From NCBI RefSeq assembly GCF_021044885.1, contig NZ_JAJNOD010000001.1, positions 682,001-746,000 on the forward strand: a stretch of 64,000 nt of DNA. Direction: 5' to 3'. The position numbers and the translations under genes are program-made. This document shows, one piece after another, positions 1-7,997 of this stretch (position 1 is its first letter; each line of letters opens with the position of its first letter). Below the pieces are notes generated by a model, which had not been told where the DNA came from, did not search any database, and was given only the letters and a program-made list of their open reading frames with translations. This DNA comes from Microbacterium nymphoidis. Its GTDB lineage: Bacteria; Actinomycetota; Actinomycetes; Actinomycetales; Microbacteriaceae.

Positions 1-255
1 GTTCTTGCTGAGCTTCTCAGCCGCGGTGATGCCATCCATCTGCGGCATCTTCACGTCCATGATCACCAGATCCGGGCGCAGCTCGGTAGCCAGGGCGACG
101 GCGGTCTCGCCATCGCCGGCCTCACCGACGACGTCGAATCCGTTGTCGCGCAGGATCTCGACGATGTCGAGACGGATGAGCGATTCGTCTTCCGCTACGA
201 CCACACGACGGGGTGCGGGAGCGGCCGGAATTTCGGTCTGGTCCTGATCGGTCAC
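1..255 (-). CDS. Response regulator, ANTAR/PdtaR type (partial, N-terminal receiver domain)
   Basis: The first 85 residues of a response regulator are visible; the gene runs off the left edge. The GTG start at 255 gives an Ala/Pro-rich leader, then a receiver domain with the acidic pair in VVVAEDESLIRLD (E22, D23) and the probable phosphorylated Asp67 in LVIMDVKMPQMDG. The EDESLIRLD wording is typical of actinobacterial PdtaR-like regulators, which carry a C-terminal RNA-binding ANTAR antiterminator domain. That domain would lie outside the window, so the ANTAR assignment is inferred from the receiver domain. It is transcribed in the same direction as the neighbouring tRNA-Leu. Confidence 0.8.
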   Translation of the reverse strand, partial: MTDQDQTEIPAAPAPRRVVVAEDESLIRLDIVEILRDNGFDVVGEAGDGETAVALATELRPDLVIMDVKMPQMDGITAAEKLSKN

Positions 256-347
256 CTGCCGATTCTATGGCATACATCCGTGATTCACCCGGACAGGCGC
301 GCTCTGCCGGGGCTACGGCGGTGATGCGGGCGAGGAAAACGAGGAGG

Positions 348-433
348 TGGTGCCGGTGGCGGGACTCGAACCCGCACGCCCTTTCGGACAAAGCATTTTG
401 AGTGCTCCGCGTCTGCCATTCCGCCACACCGGC
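348..433 (-). tRNA. tRNA-Leu (anticodon CAA)
   Basis: The minus strand folds into a class II tRNA. The acceptor stem GCCGGTG pairs with CACCGGC, followed by discriminator A and an encoded CCA (348-350). The anticodon loop is CTCAAAA with anticodon CAA. A variable arm precedes a T arm carrying GGTTCGAGTCC. The long variable arm and CAA anticodon identify tRNA-Leu reading UUG. Confidence 0.95.
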
Positions 434-454
434 AAGTGCGTCGAAGACCCCTCG

Positions 455-460
455 ACACTA
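455..460 (-). promoter_or_regulatory. Putative -10 box of tRNA-Leu
   Basis: TAGTGT on the minus strand lies about 20 bases before the mature tRNA 5' end and fits the actinobacterial TAnnnT pattern. No clear -35 box is visible. Confidence 0.4.
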
Positions 461-502
461 CCGCACCCCTCCCGTGCTTCGCGCATCGTGCACGGCGCGC
501 GC

Positions 503-508
503 TAGGCT
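503..508 (+). promoter_or_regulatory. Putative -10 box of the thi operon
   Basis: TAGGCT precedes the TPP riboswitch so that transcription would begin near 514-516, the first bases of the aptamer P1 stem. The -35 region is poorly conserved. Confidence 0.45.
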
Positions 509-511
509 GGC

Positions 512-594
512 CGGCGACACGGGGTGCGCCCACGAGGGGCGCTGAGATCACACCCGTCGAACCTGATCTCGTTCACACGAGCGGAGGGATGTCA
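512..594 (+). promoter_or_regulatory. TPP riboswitch (THI box) controlling thiM-thiE-thiD
   Basis: The leader carries the conserved thi-box parts: ACGGGGTGC at 519-527, CTGAGA at 542-547, ACCCG, ACCTGATC at 561-568 and the 3' GCGGAGGGATG. A closing P1 helix can form between GACA near 515 and TGTC near 590. The purine-rich GGAGGG at the 3' end is also the only good Shine-Dalgarno for thiM (ATG at 597), and no separate terminator hairpin is seen. Control is therefore probably at translation initiation by hiding the ribosome site when TPP is bound. That mechanism is inferred. Confidence 0.9.
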
Positions 595-596
595 CC

Positions 597-1412
597 ATGA
601 CGTCGTTCGTCCATGCGTCCGTTTCCATCGAGGACTGCGCACAGTTGCTCGACCGCCTTCGAGAGCGCGCGCCGCTCGTCCAGGCCATCACGAACAGCGT
701 GGTGACGGGGTTCACCGCCAACGTCCTGCTGGCACTCGGCGCGTCGCCGGCGATGGTGGACGTCCCCGAGGAAGCGGGAGCCTTCGCCACCGTCGCCGAT
801 GGCCTGCTCATCAATCTCGGGACGCCGCACACGGATCAGCGCCACGCGATGCGCGAAGCCGCGACTGCGGCACATGCCTCGGGGGTGCCCTGGGTGCTGG
901 ATCCGGTCGCGGTGGGCTTCCTGCCGGTGCGCACTCCTCTCGCTGCCGATCTGCTTGCACTCCGGCCCACGATCGTTCGCGGCAATGCGAGCGAGGTCCT
1001 GGCGCTCGCCGGGGACGGACGAGGAGGTCGTGGCGTCGACGCGTCGGACCACGTCGAAGCCGCCACGCAGGCTGCTCACCAGCTCGCGAACCGCACCGGC
1101 GCCGTCGTCGCGGTGAGTGGCGCCGTGGATCACCTCACCGATGGGCATCGACTGGTGCGCGTCGGCACGGGAACGGCGCTCCTCACCCGGGTGACGGGGG
1201 GCGGGTGTGCGCTCGGCGCGGTCATGGCGGCCTTCGCGGCACTGACCGAGGACGCGCTGCTCGCCGCCACCGCGGCGACCTCCGTGTACACGATCGCTGC
1301 GCAGACGGCCGCGGTCGCAGCCCCCGCTCCCGGCAGCTTCGCGGTCGCCCTGCTGGATGGCCTGGCGACGCTGACGTCCGCCGACGTTCGTGATCAGGCG
1401 GTGCTGTCATGA
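597..1412 (+). CDS. thiM: Hydroxyethylthiazole kinase
   Basis: This 271-residue protein phosphorylates 4-methyl-5-(2-hydroxyethyl)thiazole in thiamine salvage. ThiM/ribokinase-fold landmarks are present: [11 protein letters not shown] near residue 26, GNASEVLAL near 129 and the glycine-rich [15 protein letters not shown] with the conserved Cys204 near the active site. The length is normal for the family. It is the first gene of a three-gene operon behind the TPP riboswitch, and its stop overlaps the thiE start by four bases (ATGA), suggesting translational coupling. Confidence 0.95.
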   Translation: MTSFVHASVSIEDCAQLLDRLRERAPLVQAITNSVVTGFTANVLLALGASPAMVDVPEEAGAFATVADGLLINLGTPHTDQRHAMREAATAAHASGVPWVLDPVAVGFLPVRTPLAADLLALRPTIVRGNASEVLALAGDGRGGRGVDASDHVEAATQAAHQLANRTGAVVAVSGAVDHLTDGHRLVRVGTGTALLTRVTGGGCALGAVMAAFAALTEDALLAATAATSVYTIAAQTAAVAAPAPGSFAVALLDGLATLTSADVRDQAVLS

Positions 1413-2056
1413 CCGTCAGCGGCATCTACCTCGTCACCAGCGAACCCGCACCGGGCACCAGCCTGCTGGATGTCATCGACGCCGCCGTCGACGCAGGCGT
1501 GGAGACCGTGCAGCTGCGCGCGAAGCACGTCTCAGCGCGCGACTTCCTCGATCTCACGGGGGCGACTGCGGACGTCATCGCCGGGCGCGCCCGGCTGCTG
1601 GTCAACGACCGCGTCGATGTCGTCCTGGCTGCGCGTGCGTCCGGCGTCGCAATCGACGGCGCGCATCTGGGGCAGAGCGATCTCCCGCCGGCCGTCGCCC
1701 GGGCGCTTCTGGGGCGCGATAGCGTCCTTGGCCTCACAGCCGACACCCGTGCCCACCTGTCAGCGCTCGACGAGGCCGCCGGCATCGACTATCTCGGCGT
1801 CGGCGCCATCCACCCCACCAGCACCAAGCCCGACCATCCGGCACCGCTCGGGGTGGCAGGGTTCGCCGACTTCGCGGCCGACGCCCCTCTCCCCTGCGTC
1901 GCCATCGGCGGCATCACCGTCGAGGATGTCGCCGCGCTTCGTCGCGCCGGCGCGAGCGCAATCGCGGTGGCCTCCGCCGTCTGTGCGTCCGATGACCCCG
2001 GACGAGCAGCGGCCGACCTCCTGACGGCCTGGACGTCGGCGGGGGAAGGGCGATGA
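1409..2056 (+). CDS. thiE: Thiamine-phosphate synthase
   Basis: This 215-residue TIM-barrel enzyme joins HMP-pyrophosphate to thiazole phosphate, giving thiamine monophosphate. Family motifs are visible: VQLRAKH near residue 33, [13 protein letters not shown] near 68, [10 protein letters not shown] near 89, [16 protein letters not shown] near 131 and VAIGGIT near 168. It overlaps thiM and thiD by four bases each, so the operon is tightly coupled. The product is cytoplasmic. Confidence 0.95.
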   Translation: MTVSGIYLVTSEPAPGTSLLDVIDAAVDAGVETVQLRAKHVSARDFLDLTGATADVIAGRARLLVNDRVDVVLAARASGVAIDGAHLGQSDLPPAVARALLGRDSVLGLTADTRAHLSALDEAAGIDYLGVGAIHPTSTKPDHPAPLGVAGFADFAADAPLPCVAIGGITVEDVAALRRAGASAIAVASAVCASDDPGRAAADLLTAWTSAGEGR

Positions 2057-3486
2057 TCCCCCGCGTGCTCTCGATCGCCGGATCCGACCCGAGCGGCGGT
2101 GCCGGGATACAAGCCGACATCAAGTCGATCAGCGCCCTCGGCGGATATGCGATGGCAGCGATCACCGCGCTTACCGCGCAGAACACACGCGGTGTGACGG
2201 CCGTGCACGCGGTCCCGCCGGAGATGATCCGCGCCCAGCTGGACGCCCTGTCCGCCGACGTCGCCATCGACGCCGTGAAGATCGGCATGCTGGGGACGAT
2301 CGCCGGCATCGACGTCGTCTCCGACTGGCTGCGCTCCCACCGGCCGCCCGTCGTCGTGCTCGACCCGGTCATGGTCGCCACCAGCGGCGATCGTCTGCTG
2401 GAGCCGCCAGCAGAAATAGCGCTGCGGGCGCTGAGCGCGCTCGCCGACGTGGTCACGCCGAACCTGCCCGAACTCGCGGTGCTCGCCGACGAACCGGCGG
2501 CGACGGACTGGGACGCCGCCCTGGATCAGGCTCGCCGGGTGTCGCGGCGGGATGGGACCGTCGTGCTGATCACTGGCGGACACCTCGCCGGTGAGCGCTC
2601 ACCCGACGCCATCGTCGACGCGCGCACCGAGGAGGTCGTGGTCGTCGACGCAGCGCGCCTCGACTCGACGAACACCCACGGCACCGGCTGCTCGCTCTCC
2701 AGCGCGCTGGCCACCGTCCTCGCCCGCGGCGAGTCGTTGGACGGAGCACTCCGGGAGACGAAGAGCTGGCTGACCGAGGCCATCGCGGCGGGACCGGCGC
2801 TCGGGGTGGGAGGTGGGCACGGTCCGGTGGACCACTTCGTGCGCACCCGTGCGGCCGATGAGCCCGCGCGGTGGTGGGCGCTCACGGCGGCGGTGCGCGA
2901 TCGCATCGATGCTTCCCCCTTCGTCCGCGCGCTGGGCGACGGGACACTGGCGCCAGCCGCATTCCGCCACTTCGTGAAGCAGGATGCGCTGTATCTGCGC
3001 GACTACGCACGCGTGCTCGCCCGCGCCAGTGCGCTCGCGCCCACACGCGAGGAGCAGACGTTCTGGTCGGATGCCGCGACCGCGGCGATCACCGGCGAGC
3101 TCGAGCTGCACACGCGGTTCCTCGGTGAAGAGCCCGCCGTGAGCGAGATGTCCTCGACCACCCGTGCCTACCTCGATCACCTGCTCGCGGCGGGGCCGGG
3201 ATACGCCGTGGTCGTCGCCGCGGTACTTCCCTGCTACTGGATCTACCAGGACGTCGGGAACCGGCTCGCCGGGCGCAACCATGCGGATCACCCGTACTCG
3301 TCATGGCTCGCCACCTATGCGGATACCGCCTTCGCCGCCGCGACCCGGCAGGCTGCGGCCTATGTGCGAGCCGCCTGTGCAGTGGCGGGGGCCGATGAGC
3401 GCCTCGCGGCGGAGCGGGCATTCGTCGGGGCCGCACATCACGAGCTGGCGTTCTTCAGCCAGCAGGATCACCTGCTGGCTGACTGA
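2053..3486 (+). CDS. thiD: Fused HMP/HMP-phosphate kinase and TenA (thiaminase II-like) protein
   Basis: The protein has 477 residues and two domains. Residues 1-265 are ThiD, which phosphorylates HMP and HMP-P. They show SIAGSDPSGGAGIQADIK at 7 and the anion-hole THGTGCS with Cys213. Residues about 272-477 are TenA/thiaminase II, with HFVKQDALYLRDYAR near 306 and the nucleophile region LPCYWIYQDVG with Cys394. TenA releases HMP from aminopyrimidine breakdown products, so the fusion couples recovery of the pyrimidine with its activation. ThiD-TenA fusions are known in other bacteria and in yeast Thi20. The stop lies two bases from the convergent small membrane protein gene. Confidence 0.95.
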   Translation: MIPRVLSIAGSDPSGGAGIQADIKSISALGGYAMAAITALTAQNTRGVTAVHAVPPEMIRAQLDALSADVAIDAVKIGMLGTIAGIDVVSDWLRSHRPPVVVLDPVMVATSGDRLLEPPAEIALRALSALADVVTPNLPELAVLADEPAATDWDAALDQARRVSRRDGTVVLITGGHLAGERSPDAIVDARTEEVVVVDAARLDSTNTHGTGCSLSSALATVLARGESLDGALRETKSWLTEAIAAGPALGVGGGHGPVDHFVRTRAADEPARWWALTAAVRDRIDASPFVRALGDGTLAPAAFRHFVKQDALYLRDYARVLARASALAPTREEQTFWSDAATAAITGELELHTRFLGEEPAVSEMSSTTRAYLDHLLAAGPGYAVVVAAVLPCYWIYQDVGNRLAGRNHADHPYSSWLATYADTAFAAATRQAAAYVRAACAVAGADERLAAERAFVGAAHHELAFFSQQDHLLAD

Positions 3487-3487
3487 G

Positions 3488-3712
3488 TCAGATGCCGAGA
3501 CCGCCCCCGCCGGTCGCCTTCGTGTCGGCGATGGGGCGGTACTCGGCGCCCGGTCGGGTGCGCTGGTCGGGGCGTTCTGCCTGCGCACCCGGATCGAGCG
3601 TGTCCCCCGTCAGCGGTCGGCCGCGCCACCGCAGCACCGCGACGATGACAAAGCTGACGACCGCCACCGCGACGATGATCCAGATGACGATGTCGGTCAC
3701 AACGTTGCCCAT
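3488..3712 (-). CDS. Small single-pass membrane protein, function unknown
   Basis: This 74-residue protein has one strongly hydrophobic segment at about residues 7-27 (IVIWIIVAVAVVSFVIVAVL), then a basic stop-transfer RWRGR and a polar tail rich in Pro, Arg and Gly. I do not recognise the family. It sits convergent to thiD and divergent from the antiporter gene. A perfect TTGACA lies at 3741-3746 on the minus strand with a weak GAGCAT 17 bases later. That would start transcription at or within a base or two of the ATG, so the message may be leaderless. Confidence 0.65.
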   Translation of the reverse strand: MGNVVTDIVIWIIVAVAVVSFVIVAVLRWRGRPLTGDTLDPGAQAERPDQRTRPGAEYRPIADTKATGGGGLGI

Positions 3713-3740
3713 AGGGCATGCTCTCGCCTCGCACAGGGCT

Positions 3741-3746
3741 TGTCAA
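3741..3746 (-). promoter_or_regulatory. Putative -35 box (TTGACA) of the small membrane protein gene
   Basis: A consensus TTGACA on the minus strand is followed after 17 bases by GAGCAT, which ends five bases before the ATG at 3712. The -35 match is perfect but the -10 match is poor. Confidence 0.4.
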
Positions 3747-3757
3747 TGAAGCGGCGA

Positions 3758-3763
3758 TAGAGT
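3758..3763 (+). promoter_or_regulatory. Putative -10 box of the antiporter gene
   Basis: TAGAGT lies 79 bases upstream of the chosen GTG start at 3843. It implies a leader of roughly 72 bases, which contains a small hairpin GCGAGG/CCTCGC at 3810-3825 just before a GGAAG ribosome site. Confidence 0.35.
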
Positions 3764-3842
3764 GGGGGGCGTCAGATCGCGATCGGGACGACCCGGTCGA
3801 GCACGATGTGCGAGGACGACCTCGCGGAAGCACGGAACACTC

Positions 3843-4952
3843 GTGACCGTCTCGCAGATCCGTCGGATCCTCTCCCCCGCAGCCCTGCTCCGCCTGTCGC
3901 TGCCCTGGGCCGCGGTGATCGCCGCCGCGCTCCTTCCCCATGAGCTGGCCCCAGCCGTGGTCTGGCTCGTGCTGGGCCTCATCGTGGCCGTGATCCTCGT
4001 CGCCGCATTCGGGGTGGTGCACGAGGCGGAGGCCCTCGCGCGCCGCCTCGGCGATCCCTATGGGACGCTCGTGCTCACCCTCAGCATCGTGCTGATCGAG
4101 GTGATCCTCATCTCCGCCGTGATGCTCGGCCCGGGCGAGCACGCAACCATCGCCCGCGACTCCGTCACAGCCGTCATGATGATCATCCTGAACCTCGTCG
4201 TCGGCACGTGTCTCCTGGTCGGCGGACTGCGTCACGGCGCGATGCGCCCGAACCGCACGGGAGCGGGTGCCTACGTCGCTCTGATCGCTGTACTCTCCGC
4301 CACCGCGCTGGTGGTTCCGGCCGCGCTGCCCGGCGGCGCCTACCCGGCGGCGGGAGCCGTCGCGATCAGCGTGATCACCATCGCCCTATACGGCTTCTTC
4401 CTGTGGCGCCAGACCGGGCCGCAGGCCGGCGACTATCGCGAAGTGGGTGAGTCCGCGGCTGCGTCTCACGCTCCGCTCCACGAGACCGTGCGTCAGCACG
4501 GCGGGGAACTGGCGATGCGCACGGCGCTGCTGATCGCGACCATGGTCCCCATCGTGCTGCTGTCGCACCACCTGGCGACGCTGCTCGATGTCGCGTTCGA
4601 CGCCATCGGTGCCCCTGCTGCGCTTTCCGGCGTCGTGATCGCACTGATCGTCTTCACGCCCGAGACCCTCACCGCGGTGCGAGCAGCACGTGCCGGGGAG
4701 ATTCAGCGTGTGGTCAACCTCTGCCTCGGTGCGTTCGTCTCCACCGTCGGGCTGACGATCCCGTCGGTACTGATCATCGGCCTGGTCACGGGCCAGACGG
4801 TCGTCCTTGCCGAGTCCCCGATCATGCTGGTGCTCGTGGCCACCACCGTCCTGACGACCGCGGCGACCTTCCTCGGCAAGCGCGTGACCGCGACCCACGG
4901 CGCAGTCCACATGGCCTTGTTCGCCCTCTTCGGCGTGCTGCTGTTCCTCTGA
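3843..4952 (+). CDS. chaA: Calcium/proton antiporter, ChaA type (CaCA superfamily)
   Basis: This 369-residue inner-membrane protein has about eleven hydrophobic segments and the two inverted alpha repeats of the cation/calcium exchanger family. The first shows HEAEALARRLGDPYGTLVL followed by an intramembrane Glu in VLIEVILI. The second shows IVFTPETLTAVRAAR with FTPET. It probably exports Ca2+ or Na+/K+ against protons. The frame is open further upstream, but the GTG at 3843 begins a sensible N-terminus before the first membrane helix and gives the usual family length (E. coli ChaA has 366 residues). A long terminator hairpin shared with pyk follows. Confidence 0.85.
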   Translation: MTVSQIRRILSPAALLRLSLPWAAVIAAALLPHELAPAVVWLVLGLIVAVILVAAFGVVHEAEALARRLGDPYGTLVLTLSIVLIEVILISAVMLGPGEHATIARDSVTAVMMIILNLVVGTCLLVGGLRHGAMRPNRTGAGAYVALIAVLSATALVVPAALPGGAYPAAGAVAISVITIALYGFFLWRQTGPQAGDYREVGESAAASHAPLHETVRQHGGELAMRTALLIATMVPIVLLSHHLATLLDVAFDAIGAPAALSGVVIALIVFTPETLTAVRAARAGEIQRVVNLCLGAFVSTVGLTIPSVLIIGLVTGQTVVLAESPIMLVLVATTVLTTAATFLGKRVTATHGAVHMALFALFGVLLFL

Positions 4953-4972
4953 GTGGGGCGTCGCCGGAAACG

Positions 4973-5006
4973 CCGGATGGCCGGTCCCGAGGGACCGGCC
5001 ATCCGG
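4973..5006. terminator. Bidirectional terminator between chaA and pyk
   Basis: A 15-bp perfect stem CCGGATGGCCGGTCC/GGACCGGCCATCCGG with a CGAG tetraloop sits between the convergent genes. There is no strong T tract on either side, as is usual for high-GC actinobacterial hairpins. Confidence 0.75.
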
Positions 5007-5031
5007 GTCACGCGGCACAGCCGCGGGACGG

Positions 5032-6474
5032 TTACGACTGGTACGCGGGGGCGGCACCCTGGACGGCGTCGCCGACCTTGTGCACCCGCAGGTCGTTGGT
5101 CGAGCCGACGATCCCGGGAGGGGAACCGGAGATCACCACAACCTTGTCGCCGACCTGCGCGAGGCCAGACGACAGCAGGTGGTCGTCGACCTGTGCGAAC
5201 ATCGCGTCCGTGTGGGTGACCGTGTCCACCAGGGTGGTGCGGATGCCCCAGGTCAGCGACAGACGGCGGCGGATGGCCGGATCCGGCGTGTACGCCAGCA
5301 TCGGGATCTTCGAGCGCAGCCGGGACATGCGACGAGCCGAGTCACCCGACTGCGTGAACACGCAGAGGAACTTGGCCTCGACGAAGTCGGCCACCTCGGC
5401 CGCAGCCAGCGTGATCGCGCCACCCTGGGTGCGCGGCTTCGTGCCGATGGGCGCGATGCGCTCCAGACCGTGATCCTCGGTCGACTCGATGATGCGCGCC
5501 ATGGTCTGGACGACGATCACCGGATAGTCGCCCACGCTGGTCTCGCCCGAGAGCATGACCGCGTCGGCACCGTCGAGGACGGCGTTGGCGACGTCGGAGG
5601 TCTCCGCGCGCGTGGGAACGGGGCTGGAGATCATCGACTCGAGCATCTGCGTCGCCACGATGACCGGCTTCGCCATACGGCGGGCCAGCTCCACGGCGCG
5701 CTTCTGCACGATCGGGACGGCCTCGAGCGGAAGCTCGACACCCAGGTCGCCGCGGGCCACCATGATGCCGTCGAACGCGTCGACGATCTCTTCCAGCGCA
5801 TCGACGGCCTGCGGCTTCTCGATCTTCGCGATGGTGGGCAGGAACTTGCCCTCCTCACGCATGATCTCGTGCACGCGCTCGATGTCGGCGGCGTTGCGCA
5901 CGAACGACAGAGCGATGAGGTCAGCGCCGGTCTTGAGCGCCCAGCGCAGGTCCTGCTCGTCCTTCTCGCTGAGTGCGGGGACGTTCACGGCGACGCCGGG
6001 AAGGTTGATGCCCTTGTTGTTGGACACGTTTCCGGCCACGATCACACGGGTGGTCACGGTCGTCCCGTCGGACTCCACGACCTCCACACGGACCTTGCCG
6101 TCGTCGATCAGCAGGTGATCGCCGGGCTTGACGTCCTGGGGCAGGCCCTTGAACGTCGTGCCGACGATCTCCTTGGTTCCGGGGACGTCTTCGGTCGTGA
6201 TCTTGAAGATGTCCCCGACTTCGAGGTAGTGCGGTCCGTCTGCGAACTTCGCAAGACGGATCTTCGGACCCTGCAGGTCCACCAGGATGGCGACGGCGCG
6301 ACCGGCGTCGTCGGCTGCCCGGCGTACGTTCGCGTAGTTCGCGTCGTGCACCGAGTAGTCGCCGTGACTGAGGTTCAGTCGGGCGACGTCAACGCCCGCG
6401 TCGATAATGGCGCGGACACTCTCATAGGTGGATGTTGCAGGTCCCAGGGTTGCGACGATTTTCGCGCGTCTCAT
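5032..6474 (-). CDS. pyk: Pyruvate kinase
   Basis: This 480-residue glycolytic enzyme makes pyruvate and ATP from phosphoenolpyruvate and ADP. The N-terminus MRRAKIVATLGPATS, LVDLQGPKIRLAKF, the catalytic/Mg region IAKIEKPQAVDALEEI with VARGDLGVELPLE, and ATQMLESMI are all present. The frame is open upstream to 6651. The ATG at 6474 is chosen because it begins exactly at the conserved N-terminus and has GGAG upstream. It is the last gene of the 31-kb minus-strand run, and in other actinobacteria pyk also lies close to the lgt/trp region. Confidence 0.95.
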   Translation of the reverse strand: MRRAKIVATLGPATSTYESVRAIIDAGVDVARLNLSHGDYSVHDANYANVRRAADDAGRAVAILVDLQGPKIRLAKFADGPHYLEVGDIFKITTEDVPGTKEIVGTTFKGLPQDVKPGDHLLIDDGKVRVEVVESDGTTVTTRVIVAGNVSNNKGINLPGVAVNVPALSEKDEQDLRWALKTGADLIALSFVRNAADIERVHEIMREEGKFLPTIAKIEKPQAVDALEEIVDAFDGIMVARGDLGVELPLEAVPIVQKRAVELARRMAKPVIVATQMLESMISSPVPTRAETSDVANAVLDGADAVMLSGETSVGDYPVIVVQTMARIIESTEDHGLERIAPIGTKPRTQGGAITLAAAEVADFVEAKFLCVFTQSGDSARRMSRLRSKIPMLAYTPDPAIRRRLSLTWGIRTTLVDTVTHTDAMFAQVDDHLLSSGLAQVGDKVVVISGSPPGIVGSTNDLRVHKVGDAVQGAAPAYQS

Positions 6475-6530
6475 CCGTATGTGCTCCGGTTGTCTGGGTG
6501 GGGGTTTTCGGGCCGATGGCCGCTGCCAGC

Positions 6531-7997
6531 CTACGCGGATGGCAGGCCGATGGCGACTTCGCTGGCCCGGACGGGCGCGGCGAGCGTGGTCGTTCCCATC
6601 AGGTACGCATCCACGGCTGCTGCCGCGGCGCGCCCTTCGGCGATCGCCCACACGATCAGGGACTGACCCCGACCGGCATCACCGGCCACGAACACCCCGG
6701 GCGTGGTGGTGCTGTAGTCGTCCTCGCGGGCGAGGGAGCCTCGCTCCGTGAAGACCGCGTTCAGCTGCGCGTCGATGCCGGAGCGCTCGGGCCCGGTGAA
6801 GCCCATCGCGATCAGCACGAGGTCGGCGGGGATCTCCCGCTCAGTCCCATTCTTGGGCACACGGCGGCCGTCCACGAACTCGGTCTCAGCGACACGCAGG
6901 GCGCGCACCTCGCCGGCCTCGTTGGAGAGGAACTCGACGGTGGAGGCGAGGAAGACCCGCTCACCGCCCTCCTCGTGGGCCGAGGAGACCTCGAAGACAG
7001 TGGGGTCCATGGGCCACGGCTGGTGCTCGGGGCGCTCCGAACCGGGCTGGCGTCCGATCGCGAGGTTCGTGACGCTCAGGGCTCCCTGACGGTGCGCGGT
7101 GCCGATGCAGTCCGCACCGGTGTCGCCACCGCCGATCACGACGACGTGCTTGCCCTCGGCGCTGATCTGGTTGGCCACCGTGTCACCCGCGACCACCTTG
7201 TTCGACTGCACGAGGTAGTCCATGGCGAAGTGCACGCCGGCGAGGTCACGTCCCGGGATGGCGAGATCGCGCGGCACGGTGGAACCCGTGGCGACGACGA
7301 TCGCATCGTAGCGGTCCTGCAGATCCGACCACGTGATGTCTCGGCCGATCTCCACACCGGCCCGGAAGCGGGTGCCCTCGTCCTGCATCTGGCGCAGCCG
7401 GGTCTCCAAGTGGTGCTTCTCCATCTTGAAGTCCGGGATCCCGTAGCGCAGCAGCCCGCCGATGCGGTCGTCGCGCTCGAACACCGCCACCGTGTGCCCG
7501 GCGCGGGTGAGCTGCTGGGCTGCGGCGAGCCCCGCGGGTCCCGAACCGACGACGGCGACTGTCTTGCCCGTGATACGTCCCGGCGGCTGTGGCTGCACCC
7601 AGCCGTTGCCGAAGGCCTCGTCGATGATGGTCTGCTCGATGGACTTGATCGTGACCGCGGGCTGGTTGATCCCCAGCACGCACGCGCTCTCGCACGGGGC
7701 CGGGCACAGCCGCCCGGTGAACTCCGGGAAGTTGTTGGTGGCGTGCAGCCGGTCGATCGCGGCACGGCCCTCGCCGCGCCAGGTCAGGTCGTTCCACTCC
7801 GGGATGAGGTTGCCCAGCGGGCAGCCCTGGTGGCAGAACGGCACACCGCAGTCCATGCAGCGGCCGGCCTGGCGGCGCACGACCGCAGTGTCGCCGGGTT
7901 CGTACACCTCCCGCCAGTCCATGATGCGCACCGGGACCGGGCGGCGGCGGGGCAGCTCGCGCTGCGTGGTCTTCAGGAATCCCTGGGGGTCAGCCAC
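6531..7997 (-). CDS. gltD: Glutamate synthase (NADPH) small subunit
   Basis: This 488-residue beta subunit of GOGAT carries electrons from NADPH through FAD and iron-sulfur clusters to GltB. The N-terminus has the two cysteine-rich cluster segments [17 protein letters not shown] and [13 protein letters not shown]. Next come the FAD-binding [15 protein letters not shown] and an NADPH-binding [16 protein letters not shown]-terminal [18 protein letters not shown] closes the FAD site. It overlaps the end of gltB by eight bases and is co-transcribed with it. Confidence 0.95.
   Translation of the reverse strand: MADPQGFLKTTQRELPRRRPVPVRIMDWREVYEPGDTAVVRRQAGRCMDCGVPFCHQGCPLGNLIPEWNDLTWRGEGRAAIDRLHATNNFPEFTGRLCPAPCESACVLGINQPAVTIKSIEQTIIDEAFGNGWVQPQPPGRITGKTVAVVGSGPAGLAAAQQLTRAGHTVAVFERDDRIGGLLRYGIPDFKMEKHHLETRLRQMQDEGTRFRAGVEIGRDITWSDLQDRYDAIVVATGSTVPRDLAIPGRDLAGVHFAMDYLVQSNKVVAGDTVANQISAEGKHVVVIGGGDTGADCIGTAHRQGALSVTNLAIGRQPGSERPEHQPWPMDPTVFEVSSAHEEGGERVFLASTVEFLSNEAGEVRALRVAETEFVDGRRVPKNGTEREIPADLVLIAMGFTGPERSGIDAQLNAVFTERGSLAREDDYSTTTPGVFVAGDAGRGQSLIVWAIAEGRAAAAAVDAYLMGTTTLAAPVRASEVAIGLPSA

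Noticed and set aside
3764-3842. Riboswitch in the antiporter leader
   Set aside because: The leader of about 72 bases has one small hairpin near the start codon but none of the conserved segments of Mg or Mn sensors such as yybP-ykoY.
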